A DNA stretch of 64,000 bases. Origin: Pseudoalteromonas arctica A 37-1-2 (GTDB lineage Bacteria > Pseudomonadota > Gammaproteobacteria > Enterobacterales > Alteromonadaceae). Position numbers and translations under genes: made by a program. The notes below the pieces were generated by a model, which was not told the origin of the DNA, made no database searches, and saw only the letters and a program-made list of their open reading frames with translations. Positions 1 to 8,047 of the stretch are shown here, in pieces; positions within the stretch are counted from its first letter, which is position 1, and each line of letters starts with the position of its first letter. The stretch covers positions 1,302,001 through 1,366,000 of the forward strand of contig NZ_CP011025.1 in the NCBI RefSeq assembly GCF_000238395.3, given 5' to 3'.

Positions 1-290
1 ATAACCATATCAGCAAAGTGATCGCGACTAGCACTTACAAGCATACTTTGCTCATCAAGTGGAAACTTTAAAAACCATACATACGGTTCTTTACTGGCTT
101 TAGTATCCCAAAATTGAATAGCGAGCCAAGCATGACCAGCAAGAGGATAAGGGTAAGGCACTTGAGCTTGTTCAATAGCTAAAAATTGTTTTTTATCAAG
201 CTTAGTAATGTGCCTGCCAATATCAAAAGCACGCCACTGAGTACCCGCACCATCTAAAAGCTGACCTAATGTAGCTATTTGATCACTCAT
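1..290 (-). CDS. DUF3549-family protein, N-terminal part (runs off the window)
   Basis: An open frame reads leftward from an ATG at 288-290 to the window edge, giving 96 codons that begin MSDQIATLGQLLDGAGTQWR. The text, with phrases such as WRAFDIGRHI and HAWLAIQFWDTK, is what I recall of the DUF3549 family found beside yqcC/truC in Alteromonadales. No biochemical role is known to me. The gene diverges from the yqcC operon, and the roughly 100 bases between them should hold both promoters. The C-terminal part lies outside the window, so length and intactness cannot be judged. Family assignment is from memory of sequence, not from a search. Confidence 0.6.
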   Translation of the reverse strand, partial: MSDQIATLGQLLDGAGTQWRAFDIGRHITKLDKKQFLAIEQAQVPYPYPLAGHAWLAIQFWDTKASKEPYVWFLKFPLDEQSMLVSASRDHFADMV

Positions 291-394
291 TGTTTTCTCA
301 ACTGTTTTTACTGCAAAATTACGTTAATTATACGTCATAGCCGCCTATGAGGGAACAGGGTATAATTGCATTACATATATAAAAGAGGGTGGTT

Positions 395-715
395 ATGTAC
401 CAGCAAACCCAAACTTATTTAGTGCAGCTAACGGCACTTTTACAAAAACACGCGCTTTGGCAAAGTGAGCCAATAGACGCTGATGCACTGCTTTCAAATA
501 CTCCTTTTTGTCACGATACAATGGCGTTTGAGCAGTGGTTACAATTTGTATTTATTAATAAAATACAGCAATTAATAACACATAAACAACCACTGCCTCG
601 TAACTTTGCTATTGCTCCTATGGCGCAAATGACACTTGTGAGTAAAGCAGGGAGCGATGAAATAATTGAATTACTAACAGCCCTTGATACCTTTTTAGGA
701 GAACCAAATGAGTGA
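395..715 (+). CDS. yqcC: YqcC family protein (DUF446)
   Basis: A small soluble helical protein of 106 residues, the usual length for the YqcC/DUF446 family, whose role is unknown. The ATG at 395 is preferred over an in-frame GTG six bases upstream because an AGAGGG ribosome site sits at a normal distance before it. The gene overlaps the start of truC by eight bases, and truC overlaps yqcA by one, so the three are translationally coupled. The same order (yqcC, truC, yqcA) occurs in E. coli, which supports the assignment strongly although the sequence itself has few hallmark motifs. Confidence 0.8.
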   Translation: MYQQTQTYLVQLTALLQKHALWQSEPIDADALLSNTPFCHDTMAFEQWLQFVFINKIQQLITHKQPLPRNFAIAPMAQMTLVSKAGSDEIIELLTALDTFLGEPNE

Positions 716-1472
716 GCGTCCAGCGCCTGTTGAATATGGCGAGCTGACTATTTTGTATCAAGATGAAAACTATGTGGCTATAAATAAGCCTTCAGGTTTA
801 TTAGTGCATCGCTCGTTTTTAGATAAACACGAAACCCAGTTTGCCATGCAAATGCTGCGCGACCAACTAGGGCAGCATGTATTTCCAGTACATAGGCTCG
901 ATAGACCTACGTCGGGCGTATTGCTGTTTGCACTGAGCTCTGAAGCAGCTCGCGATATGAACCAGCTATTTATTGAAGGTACTATTGCTAAACGCTATTT
1001 AGCCTTAGTGCGCGGCTTTGCGCCAGAGTCAGTATTTTTAGATAAACCGCTTAAAGAAGAACTTGATAAAATAGCCGATAAGTTTGCAGATCAAGACAAA
1101 GCACCGCAAGAAGCGCAAACCCAGTTTAATTGCTTGCGCCAAGTTGCATTGCCAATTCCTATTGGTAAGTACCCAACAGTGCGTTACTCGTTAGTTGAGT
1201 GTTTTCCAAAAACAGGGCGCAAGCATCAAATTCGCAGACACTTAAAGCACTTATCACTGCCTATTATTGGTGATGTAAATCACGGTGATAATCAGCATAA
1301 TCAATTTTTTAGAGATCATTTTGAGCTAAGACGCTTAATGTTATTTGCAACAGAGCTTAGTTTTGTGCACCCTTATAGTAATGAATCAATAACAATTAAA
1401 GCGCCACTAGGTGAAGACATGCTTGAAATATGTAAGCAGCTAGGTTGGCCAAAGCAAGAAAAGGATTATTAA
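708..1472 (+). CDS. truC: tRNA pseudouridine(65) synthase TruC
   Basis: TruC isomerises uridine 65 of tRNA to pseudouridine. The 254-residue protein has the RluA/TruC-type catalytic core: HRLDRPTSGVLLFA near residues 63-76 carries the catalytic aspartate (HRLDR), and the late KTGRKHQIRRHLKHL segment is the RNA-binding and active-site arginine motif of the family. The INKPSGLLVHRS strand near residue 25 is also typical. There is no S4 domain, as expected for TruC. It is the middle gene of the yqcC-truC-yqcA operon. Start and stop both overlap neighbours, so the start is well fixed. Confidence 0.93.
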   Translation: MSERPAPVEYGELTILYQDENYVAINKPSGLLVHRSFLDKHETQFAMQMLRDQLGQHVFPVHRLDRPTSGVLLFALSSEAARDMNQLFIEGTIAKRYLALVRGFAPESVFLDKPLKEELDKIADKFADQDKAPQEAQTQFNCLRQVALPIPIGKYPTVRYSLVECFPKTGRKHQIRRHLKHLSLPIIGDVNHGDNQHNQFFRDHFELRRLMLFATELSFVHPYSNESITIKAPLGEDMLEICKQLGWPKQEKDY

Positions 1473-1921
1473 TGGCACATATTAGTATTTTTGTAGGCAG
1501 CGTTAATGGCGGTGCAGAGCGTTTAAGCGATGAAGTTGCAGCCACAATAGAGCAAGCGGGTCATACTGCAACAGTAATTACTGAAGCATCACTTGATGAT
1601 ATAAAAAATGCATCGCATATTTTAATTGTTACCTCCACAACAGGCCAAGGTGATGTACCGAGTAATTTGGCAGGGTTATACTTTGCAATGAATAGCACTT
1701 TCCCAATGCTTACCGATAAACCGTTTGGTGTAATTGCAATGGGTGACAGATGTTACGGCGATACATTTTGTGGCGCAGGGCGTAGCTTTGACGAGTTACT
1801 ACGCGATTTACAAGCAAAGCCTGTGGGCAACCGCCTAGAAATAGATGCATGTGAAGATTTTGAACCATGGCCAGTAACCGAGCCTTGGTTAAAAGTATGG
1901 CTAGAAAAACTACCTGCTTAA
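1472..1921 (+). CDS. yqcA: YqcA/MioC-type flavodoxin
   Basis: A 149-residue flavodoxin-like domain protein that should bind FMN. The phosphate-binding loop is FVGSVNGGAE near the N terminus, followed by TSTTGQGDVPSN and the isoalloxazine-contacting loop GDRCYGDTFCGAGRSFD. The ATG at 1472 overlaps the truC stop (TAATG). An upstream in-frame TTG at 1445 would lie inside truC and is less likely. The position directly after truC matches E. coli yqcA, a MioC-like short flavodoxin of unclear physiological partner. It is the last gene of the operon and is followed by a terminator-like hairpin. Confidence 0.88.
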   Translation: MAHISIFVGSVNGGAERLSDEVAATIEQAGHTATVITEASLDDIKNASHILIVTSTTGQGDVPSNLAGLYFAMNSTFPMLTDKPFGVIAMGDRCYGDTFCGAGRSFDELLRDLQAKPVGNRLEIDACEDFEPWPVTEPWLKVWLEKLPA

Positions 1922-1961
1922 TTTCTATTACCCTGTCTGAGTATAGGGGAAATAATTGAAT

Positions 1962-1998
1962 AAAAACGTCTGAAATAATTTATTAGGCGTTTTTATTT
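1962..1998 (+). terminator. Probable rho-independent terminator after yqcA
   Basis: AAAAACGTCT (1962-1971) pairs with AGGCGTTTTT (1985-1994) with one G-U wobble, a 13-base loop and a following T-rich run. It lies about 40 bases past the yqcA stop. Confidence 0.65.
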
Positions 1999-2122
1999 TA
2001 GGAGCAAGTCTTCTTTTTGCATAGAAAAACCACTGACTCCAAACAATTTTTCACTCCATCTCTATTTTTATTTAAAACACACTTATGTGAAGTAGCATAT
2101 TATCGAGTTTTCAAATAACGCT

Positions 2123-2302
2123 TAATCAGTTCTATCTTTAAGCTTACTAAATCTTCGATTATACAATTTCCAGACTTCGGTTTACGTGTCACTCAGATAT
2201 AGGCCAATGTAGTATTAGCTAATGATGGATATTTATTAAATGCTTTTGGTATCAAGCTTTTGCTCAACGACCTCTATACATTTATACATGGCCAAATTTA
2301 GT
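2123..2302 (-). pseudogene. Decayed duplicate of the 3' part of nth (endonuclease III)
   Basis: This stretch aligns by eye along its whole length with the 3' third of the intact nth gene at 4974-5606, in the same orientation. Read on the minus strand, one frame gives a stretch like PKAFNKYPSLANTTLAYI, then a stop, then VTRKPKSGNCIIEDL. The intact Nth has PKEFKVDVHHWLILHGRYTC and VARKPKCGSCIIEDLCEF at the same place. Of the four iron-sulphur cluster cysteines only one remains clearly in place, and the frame carries a stop and a shift further upstream (VEQKLD in another frame). It is therefore non-functional. It lies just beyond the decarboxylase gene, so that gene is bracketed by nth and an nth remnant. 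Similarity is only moderate, so the copy is either old or came from a different species. Confidence 0.75.
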
Positions 2303-2458
2303 TGACCACCACACAAGGCAATTAGGGACATTAAAATGAAAGTGAATATTTAATTGGGGATTACTTGATTAGTCGATTTAATGAAGCAGCAATACAGCGG
2401 CAATGTCTTGTGATACTGCCGCCAGTAATCATTATTGAGATAGTATTAAGCGAATACT

Positions 2459-4369
2459 TTACTTATTAACCTTACCCTTAAGAACATAAATTTCACCATC
2501 GAAACTGCCTTGAATCGTCAGTCCCTGGCTCGCCAACTCTTGCAAGTATTCGATATGGTCATCAGTGATATGCTGGCCCGGTACTAAAAGTGGGATACCT
2601 GGTGGATATGGAGTAACTAAACCTGCACAAATGCGGTTGTTGCTTTTACTGATAGGCACAGATTCGCGGTCGCCATAAAAGGCATCACTTGGAATACACG
2701 CCAAGTCTATGGCTGGTAAATTTTCAGGTAAGCGGGCTCTACGTGTCGATTTCGACAGTTTTACCTTACCGCTGTCTAGCTTTTTCAACGCATTGTACAA
2801 ACGAATGATCTTTGAACGCGTGCCGCCAAGCGTGAGTAAAACCAAGATGGTGCTGTGTGTGTATTTTTCTATCTCTAGTCCAATCTCATCCAGTAGATAT
2901 TTATGAATATCTTTTAATGAGTAAGGTAGCTCACTAATATCAATAAGGATTTTTAATGGGTCGTGACCCATGTTATCACCACTAAAGTGCGGGAATATTT
3001 CCATAAAGTCTTGCTTAGCTAACACTTTAATTTGCTTAAGCGAGGCCATCTGTTGTTTAAACTCTTCAACATGATTGAGCAGCGCATTGAGCAGCTTATA
3101 GCCTTCCATCTCTAATTGCTTTTGGCACACGTCAAGCGATGCAATAAGCTGATATTTGGGGGATGTACTCGCGTAGATACTATAAATCTCTCGAAAGAAA
3201 TCGGCATCAAAATCGGGGTCGTTAATATGAATATAAGACGCTTGAGAAAACGCCGATACTACTTTATGCGCCGAATGCGTAATGTAGTCAGCCCCAGCAT
3301 GTATTGCAGAATAATGACGAAAGCTAGGATGAAACAAAGAGTATGCGAACCAGGCTTCATCTATAAATACCTTGATACCATATTGATGAGCATAATCTAC
3401 GACTTGTTTCAGGTCGCTAAGTAGGCCATCGTAAGTACACCCGGTAAGCACTAGTAATTTAGCATCAGTATTGTTTTCAATTGCTAATTTGATGTCGGCC
3501 AACGACGGTGGCGCGAAAATGCCATATTTTGGATTTAAGATACTCGCCAAATAAATGGGGTAACTAGCTGATTGCAAGATGCCATAGTGTACTGACTTAT
3601 GGCAATTACGGTCGACAATTACTTTATCTCCCTTGCGCAGGAGTGTCTGCAAGATGATTTTATTTGAGGTAGATGAACCATTTGTAACAAAATAGGTGTG
3701 CTTAACTTCAAACGTCGCCGCGGCTGATTCTTGAGCGCGACCAATAGTATTGGTGCTGTCTGACAATGAACCTAGCGAGTCTACCGAAACCGACAGGTCG
3801 CCAACAAATACATTGCGGCCGTAAAACTGATAAAAATCTTTAATGTAAGGTGAGTTTCTAAAGCTAGAACCCCCACTATGACCCGGTGTATGCCAAGAGT
3901 CGTTTGCTTCACCAACGTAACGACGATACGCCGTCCAAAATGGCGTTTCAGAGCGGTCGTCAAAATCGTTGATCATATAACCTAAAATCGCTTCTGGGTC
4001 AGAAATCACCTCATCTTTAAAAAAGAAGGATTCGATTTCTTCTGATTCGTTTACGATCTCCAGCCCTTTGGTGTCGTCGCCAATAACATAAACCGGTAAC
4101 TCAAGACGAATTGCTTTTAAATCCTCGATAAAGCGACTATACATTCGCTCACCCACTTTATTGTGCATATCCCAGCTTAGAACTACGGCTTGAATATCAC
4201 CATCTTCCTCTACACATTCCAGCGCGTGTTTAAGCTCGAGGCATTCAATAATATCGATATGAATATCGTCTCGCTCAAAGTTAGGAATGGTTTTTGACAG
4301 ATTAGTTGAAAGCCCTTGTAAGGTGGCTGGGTCTTGTTCAATTATCAAGATACGAAGTAGAGGTAGCAT
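2459..4369 (-). CDS. Orn/Lys/Arg-type PLP-dependent decarboxylase with N-terminal wing domain
   Basis: A fold-type I PLP enzyme of the bacterial inducible ornithine/lysine/arginine decarboxylase group, which makes polyamines or consumes protons. Residues 1-125 form the receiver-like wing domain (LRILIIEQDPATLQG at the start). The catalytic core shows HTPGHSGGSSF near 160, DRNCHKSVHYG (histidine stacking on PLP), DEAWFAYSLF (aspartate to the pyridine nitrogen) and SAHKVVSAFSQ with the Schiff-base lysine near 370. The family C-terminal signature PYPPGIPLLVPGQ is present. At 636 residues it is shorter than the characterised E. coli enzymes (about 710-755), mainly in the C-terminal domain. Substrate cannot be told from sequence. 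It lies between nth and a decayed nth copy and is separated from nth by a REP-like array, which suggests insertion into the rsx-nth neighbourhood. No good ribosome site is visible before the ATG. Confidence 0.85.
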   Translation of the reverse strand: MLPLLRILIIEQDPATLQGLSTNLSKTIPNFERDDIHIDIIECLELKHALECVEEDGDIQAVVLSWDMHNKVGERMYSRFIEDLKAIRLELPVYVIGDDTKGLEIVNESEEIESFFFKDEVISDPEAILGYMINDFDDRSETPFWTAYRRYVGEANDSWHTPGHSGGSSFRNSPYIKDFYQFYGRNVFVGDLSVSVDSLGSLSDSTNTIGRAQESAAATFEVKHTYFVTNGSSTSNKIILQTLLRKGDKVIVDRNCHKSVHYGILQSASYPIYLASILNPKYGIFAPPSLADIKLAIENNTDAKLLVLTGCTYDGLLSDLKQVVDYAHQYGIKVFIDEAWFAYSLFHPSFRHYSAIHAGADYITHSAHKVVSAFSQASYIHINDPDFDADFFREIYSIYASTSPKYQLIASLDVCQKQLEMEGYKLLNALLNHVEEFKQQMASLKQIKVLAKQDFMEIFPHFSGDNMGHDPLKILIDISELPYSLKDIHKYLLDEIGLEIEKYTHSTILVLLTLGGTRSKIIRLYNALKKLDSGKVKLSKSTRRARLPENLPAIDLACIPSDAFYGDRESVPISKSNNRICAGLVTPYPPGIPLLVPGQHITDDHIEYLQELASQGLTIQGSFDGEIYVLKGKVNK

Positions 4370-4517
4370 AGAGGGTTTCGCAATATAATTTTATAATGCT
4401 CACTAGCATAACCAAAGGACTGAGACTTGTGAAATTAATACTTTGAAAATGTTCTATTAATTGTTCTATTTCACTAACATGCCTTCACGTATAAAAATGT
4501 TTTATCTAGATGGATTG

Positions 4518-4971
4518 ATAGGCGCGGCTTTATGTCGCACTTTTGGGGTTTTGGGGCTTGTGCTTTATTGCGCGAGGTAAACTCGCGACTACAGGGTTGG
4601 CGTTGTATTTGTAGGCGTGGCTTTCTGCCGCGCTTTTGGGATTTTGGGGCTTGTGCTTTATTGCGCGAGGTAAACTCGCGACTACAGGGTTGGCGTTGTA
4701 TTTGTAGGCGTGGCTTTCTGCCGCGCTTTTGGGATTTTGGGGCTTGTGCTTTATTGCGCGAGGTAAGCTCGCGACTACAGGGTTGGCGTTGTATTTGTAG
4801 GCGTGGATTTATGCCGCGCTCTTAGGATTTTGGGGCTTGTGCTTTATTGCGCGAGGTAAGCTCGCGACTACAGGATTGGCGTTGTATTTGTAGGCGCGGC
4901 TTTATGCCGCGCTTTTGTGGTTTATGCTTTATTGCGCGAGGTAAACTCGCGACTACTTGCCGCGCTTTTGG
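4518..4971. repeat. Tandem array of five 93-bp units, each a pair of REP-like hairpins (REPIN-like)
   Basis: Units start at 4518, 4611, 4704, 4797 and 4890 with exact 93-bp spacing; the last is shortened. Each unit has two different imperfect palindromes. One reads GTAGGCGYGGC, a short loop, GCCGCGC. The other, on the opposite strand, reads GTAGTCGCGAG, a five-base loop, CTCGCGC. Both hairpins begin with GTAG on their own strand and face each other, the layout described for REPINs mobilised by RAYT (TnpA-REP) transposases. No RAYT gene is present here. The units differ by only a few bases, so the expansion is recent. A 97-codon open frame through the array is an artefact of the repeat. The array ends two bases from the nth stop codon. 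Confidence 0.85.
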
Positions 4972-4973
4972 AG

Positions 4974-5606
4974 CTAATCAGTTTTTTCTTTAAACTCACA
5001 CAAGTCTTCAATAATACAGCTGCCACACTTTGGTTTACGCGCTACGCAGGTGTAACGCCCGTGCAGTATTAACCAATGGTGAACGTCTACTTTAAATTCT
5101 TTTGGTACAACTTTTTCAAGCTTTTGTTCTACAGCAACTACGTCTTTACCCATGGCAAGCTTGGTACGGTTAGATACACGAAATATATGTGTATCTACGG
5201 CTATTACAGGCCAGCCAAAGGCGGTATTGAGTACAACATTAGCGGTTTTACGGCCAACGCCTGGTAGGGCTTCTAGGGCTTCACGATTTTCTGGCACGAT
5301 GCTGTTATGTTCATCCACCAAAATTTGGCACATTTTGTACACGTTGGCAGCTTTAGAATTAAATAAGCCGATGGTTTTTATATAATCACGCAGTGTATCG
5401 TGACCTAAGTCTAAAATGGCTTGTGGCGTATTAGCAACAGGGAACAACTTTCGAGTGGCTTTATTAACGCCTACATCGGTTGCTTGCGCTGAGAGTGTTA
5501 CTGCTACTAGTAACTCAAACGGGCTTGAATATTCAAGCTCAGTAACTGGGTGCGGATTATCGTCGCGCAGGCGCGACAGTATTTGGTGACGTTTTTCTTT
5601 ATTCAT
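4974..5606 (-). CDS. nth: Endonuclease III (DNA glycosylase / AP lyase)
   Basis: Nth removes oxidised pyrimidines and cleaves the abasic site. The 210-residue protein, the normal length, has the helix-hairpin-helix LPGVGRKTANVVL with the catalytic lysine, followed by VDTHIFRVSNR with the catalytic aspartate. The C-terminal [4Fe-4S] cluster cysteines appear in CVARKPKCGSCIIEDLC with C-x6-C-x2-C-x5-C spacing. It follows rsxE by 49 bases in the order rsxABCDGE-nth known from E. coli, and is probably the last gene of that operon. Its 3' end abuts the REP-like array, and a degenerate duplicate of its 3' third lies at 2123-2302. Confidence 0.96.
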   Translation of the reverse strand: MNKEKRHQILSRLRDDNPHPVTELEYSSPFELLVAVTLSAQATDVGVNKATRKLFPVANTPQAILDLGHDTLRDYIKTIGLFNSKAANVYKMCQILVDEHNSIVPENREALEALPGVGRKTANVVLNTAFGWPVIAVDTHIFRVSNRTKLAMGKDVVAVEQKLEKVVPKEFKVDVHHWLILHGRYTCVARKPKCGSCIIEDLCEFKEKTD

Positions 5607-5655
5607 GCAACTTAAAACGTATTAGTGCTAATTGTTGCTCTAATACGTTTTCCCC

Positions 5656-6354
5656 TTAAGTTAAGCTGGTAACACGTGCTCGAGGGCCTTTTTCAGCCTC
5701 TGGCGGTGCAATTTGCTTTGATTTTATTTGTGCGTCAATTACGTTTTTTGCAGCAATAAGCAGCCCAAGTCCTAAAAAGGCACCCGGTGGTAAAATTGCG
5801 AGTAAAAATTGGTTATCAAAGTTAAATACTTCTATGCGCAAGCTCTGTGCCCATGGGCCAAGTAATAAGTCGGCACCGTCAAACAGCGTACCTTGGCCGA
5901 TTAGTTCGCGCATAGTACCTAATACTAACAGTACAGCCATAAAGCCTAAGCCCATCATTAAGCCGTCAAATGCTGATAAATGAACAGGGTTTTTAGAGGC
6001 ATATGCTTCGGCGCGGCCAATAATGGCGCAGTTAGTTACAATCAACGGAATAAAAATTCCCAATGATTGATATAAACCAAAGGTATAAGCGTTCATAAGT
6101 AATTGAACTATGGTTACAAAGCCCGCGATGATCATTACAAATACAGGTATACGAATATCTTTTGGCACCCAGTTACGCACAATTGATACGGTAACATTAG
6201 AGCCTATTAGTACGAGTAAAGTTGCTAAGCCTAAACCTAAGGCATTTGTTACAGTTGAGGTAACGGCAAGCAGTGGACATAAACCTAAAAGCTGCACAAG
6301 GGCAGGGTTATTTACCCACACACCTTCTTTGTATAATGTTTTTAACTCACTCAT
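5656..6354 (-). CDS. rsxE: Rsx/Rnf electron transport complex subunit E
   Basis: An integral inner-membrane subunit of the Rsx (Rnf) complex, which couples NADH-ferredoxin electron transfer to ion movement and, in E. coli, keeps SoxR reduced. The 232 residues form about six membrane helices. RsxE and RsxA are paralogues, and both share the segments [16 protein letters not shown] (near the N terminus here) and [14 protein letters not shown], whose conserved cysteines hold the intramembrane iron-sulphur centre. The start overlaps the end of rsxG by four bases. It is the last rsx gene before nth. Confidence 0.95.
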   Translation of the reverse strand: MSELKTLYKEGVWVNNPALVQLLGLCPLLAVTSTVTNALGLGLATLLVLIGSNVTVSIVRNWVPKDIRIPVFVMIIAGFVTIVQLLMNAYTFGLYQSLGIFIPLIVTNCAIIGRAEAYASKNPVHLSAFDGLMMGLGFMAVLLVLGTMRELIGQGTLFDGADLLLGPWAQSLRIEVFNFDNQFLLAILPPGAFLGLGLLIAAKNVIDAQIKSKQIAPPEAEKGPRARVTSLT

Positions 6355-6992
6355 TTAGCTACCTCCATACATTCGGCATTAGGTGCTGCAAAAATATCAT
6401 CAAAATTAGTTTGTGCGAACAATACGGCATTTTTAACAGAGCCCACAACAGCACGTGGCGTTATGGTCGCGCCTGTAAATTGATCAAACTGGCCGCCATC
6501 TTTTTTAACAGCCCAGCGAGCGTCTTTTTCGCCTTCAACCGTTAAGCTTTTAAATGTTGTGATCCAAAGTGATTTTTTAACTTCTACTTTGTCGCCTAAA
6601 CCAGGGGTTTCTTCGTGTTTAGTCGTACGCACGCCAGCAATAGTGCCATCGCTCAATACAGCTGTTAATAAGTTAATATCGCCACTGTAGCCGTTTGGCG
6701 TAACATGCCTAATAACAACAGCGACTGGTTTATTGTTTTTACGAGCACGGTAAATTACTTGGTTTGCGTGTGGGCCTAGCTTTTCGTCAGTAATAATTAC
6801 GCAATCTTGCGATAATTGATTGTCGTACGATTTTGGGTCGAGCACTTCTTGTAGCTGCGCAGTAAGTTGCAGTTGTTCTTGCTCTGCAATTTTATCGGCA
6901 GTAAGCGCGTTGATAGAGGCAACTAAGCCCGTTGTTGCTAACGCAAACGCAGTTAAAATAGCACCATTTTTAGCCATTGACGAAATGATCAT
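6351..6992 (-). CDS. rsxG: Rsx/Rnf electron transport complex subunit G
   Basis: RsxG is a membrane-anchored periplasmic flavoprotein of the Rnf complex. The N-terminal helix is near residues 8-30, and the FMN-binding domain carries the covalent flavinylation motif in [14 protein letters not shown], where the threonine of GAT accepts FMN from ApbE. The upstream [14 protein letters not shown] segment is also typical. The 213-residue length is normal. It overlaps rsxD by four bases and rsxE by four bases, so translation is coupled through the operon. Confidence 0.95.
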   Translation of the reverse strand: MIISSMAKNGAILTAFALATTGLVASINALTADKIAEQEQLQLTAQLQEVLDPKSYDNQLSQDCVIITDEKLGPHANQVIYRARKNNKPVAVVIRHVTPNGYSGDINLLTAVLSDGTIAGVRTTKHEETPGLGDKVEVKKSLWITTFKSLTVEGEKDARWAVKKDGGQFDQFTGATITPRAVVGSVKNAVLFAQTNFDDIFAAPNAECMEVAK

Positions 6993-8047
6993 TTTACTGC
7001 TCCATGGCCATAAGTACGTGGCTGTGTGTAGTAGTCTATTAGCGGCACTGCAATATTAATCAATAATACGCTAAATGCGATGGCATCAGGAAAACCACCA
7101 AAGGTACGAATTAAATAAATTAGTAAGCCAATTAGAGCGCCATAAATTAAGCGCCCTTTGTTAGTTGTTGCTGCAGATACCGGATCGGTTGCTATAAAAA
7201 AGGCCCCCATCATAGTGGCACCACTTAATAAGTGAAATAGGGTGCCCGGCTCTGTACCAGGTGATGCGATATAACCAATAGCACTACATACAGCTAAACT
7301 TGCGATAAAACTGACAGGAATATGCCAGTTAATTATTTTTGCTTTTAATAAGTATAAACCACCCACTAAAAAGCCTAAGTTAACCCACACCCAACCAAGG
7401 CCAGCCCATTCGTTAAATAATGGCTTTTGCATGCTTTCGGTAACGGTTAAACCGTGTGCTATGTCTGTTTTAACAGTATCCAGCGGTGTTGCCATTGTTA
7501 GGCCATCAACCCCTGCACGTACTTGATCTAGGCTAAACCCAGAGGCCGTAAAATCGGTAAATATTAGCCTTAGCTGATCAGCAAAGCCTATTGGCGTATT
7601 TATTAAATCGGTAACAGGCAACCATGCGGTCATTTGTACCGGAAACGAAACTAAAAGCAGTACATAAGCCGCCATTGCTGGATTGAATAAGTTAAACCCA
7701 AGGCCGCCATAAAGCTGTTTAACTATAACAATAGAAAATAAACAGCCAATAACGATTATCCACCAAGGGGCAAGTGGTGGAATACTCAGTGCCAATAACA
7801 CGGCAGTAAGCCACGCACTGCCATCACTTAATGCAGGCCAAACAGGGCGCTTTCGTATTAGCATTATTGCAGCTTCAAATACGCTTACAGCAACAAGCGC
7901 TAGTACCAGTTGAATAAGTACACCTGTTCCAAAAAAGAAAACTTGAGCAATTAGCCCAGGAATACACGCAGCAATAACGCTAAGCATTAATCGCGTTAAC
8001 GATTTATGGCTGTGATTATGCGGCGAACTGGCCATGGTTAATTTCAT
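6989..8047 (-). CDS. rsxD: Rsx/Rnf electron transport complex subunit D
   Basis: A polytopic membrane subunit of the Rnf complex, 352 residues, about ten helices. It carries a second covalent FMN site in LLSGATMMGAFFIATDP near residues 262-278 (SGAT motif), followed by the conserved TTNKGRLIYG loop. The N-terminal SPHNHSHKSLTRLML stretch is typical of the family. The start overlaps the rsxC stop by four bases. It is homologous to NqrB of the sodium-pumping NADH:quinone oxidoreductase, but the neighbours identify it as RsxD. Confidence 0.95.
   Translation of the reverse strand: MKLTMASSPHNHSHKSLTRLMLSVIAACIPGLIAQVFFFGTGVLIQLVLALVAVSVFEAAIMLIRKRPVWPALSDGSAWLTAVLLALSIPPLAPWWIIVIGCLFSIVIVKQLYGGLGFNLFNPAMAAYVLLLVSFPVQMTAWLPVTDLINTPIGFADQLRLIFTDFTASGFSLDQVRAGVDGLTMATPLDTVKTDIAHGLTVTESMQKPLFNEWAGLGWVWVNLGFLVGGLYLLKAKIINWHIPVSFIASLAVCSAIGYIASPGTEPGTLFHLLSGATMMGAFFIATDPVSAATTNKGRLIYGALIGLLIYLIRTFGGFPDAIAFSVLLINIAVPLIDYYTQPRTYGHGAVK

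Noticed and set aside
3116..3424. A 102-codon plus-strand frame inside the decarboxylase gene
   Set aside because: It lies opposite a well-supported enzyme core and has no sign of being translated.
4532..4825. A 97-codon plus-strand open frame within the REP-like array
   Set aside because: It reads the same motif in each 93-bp unit (93 is a multiple of three), so it stays open because of the repeat. It has no ribosome site and no protein-like character.
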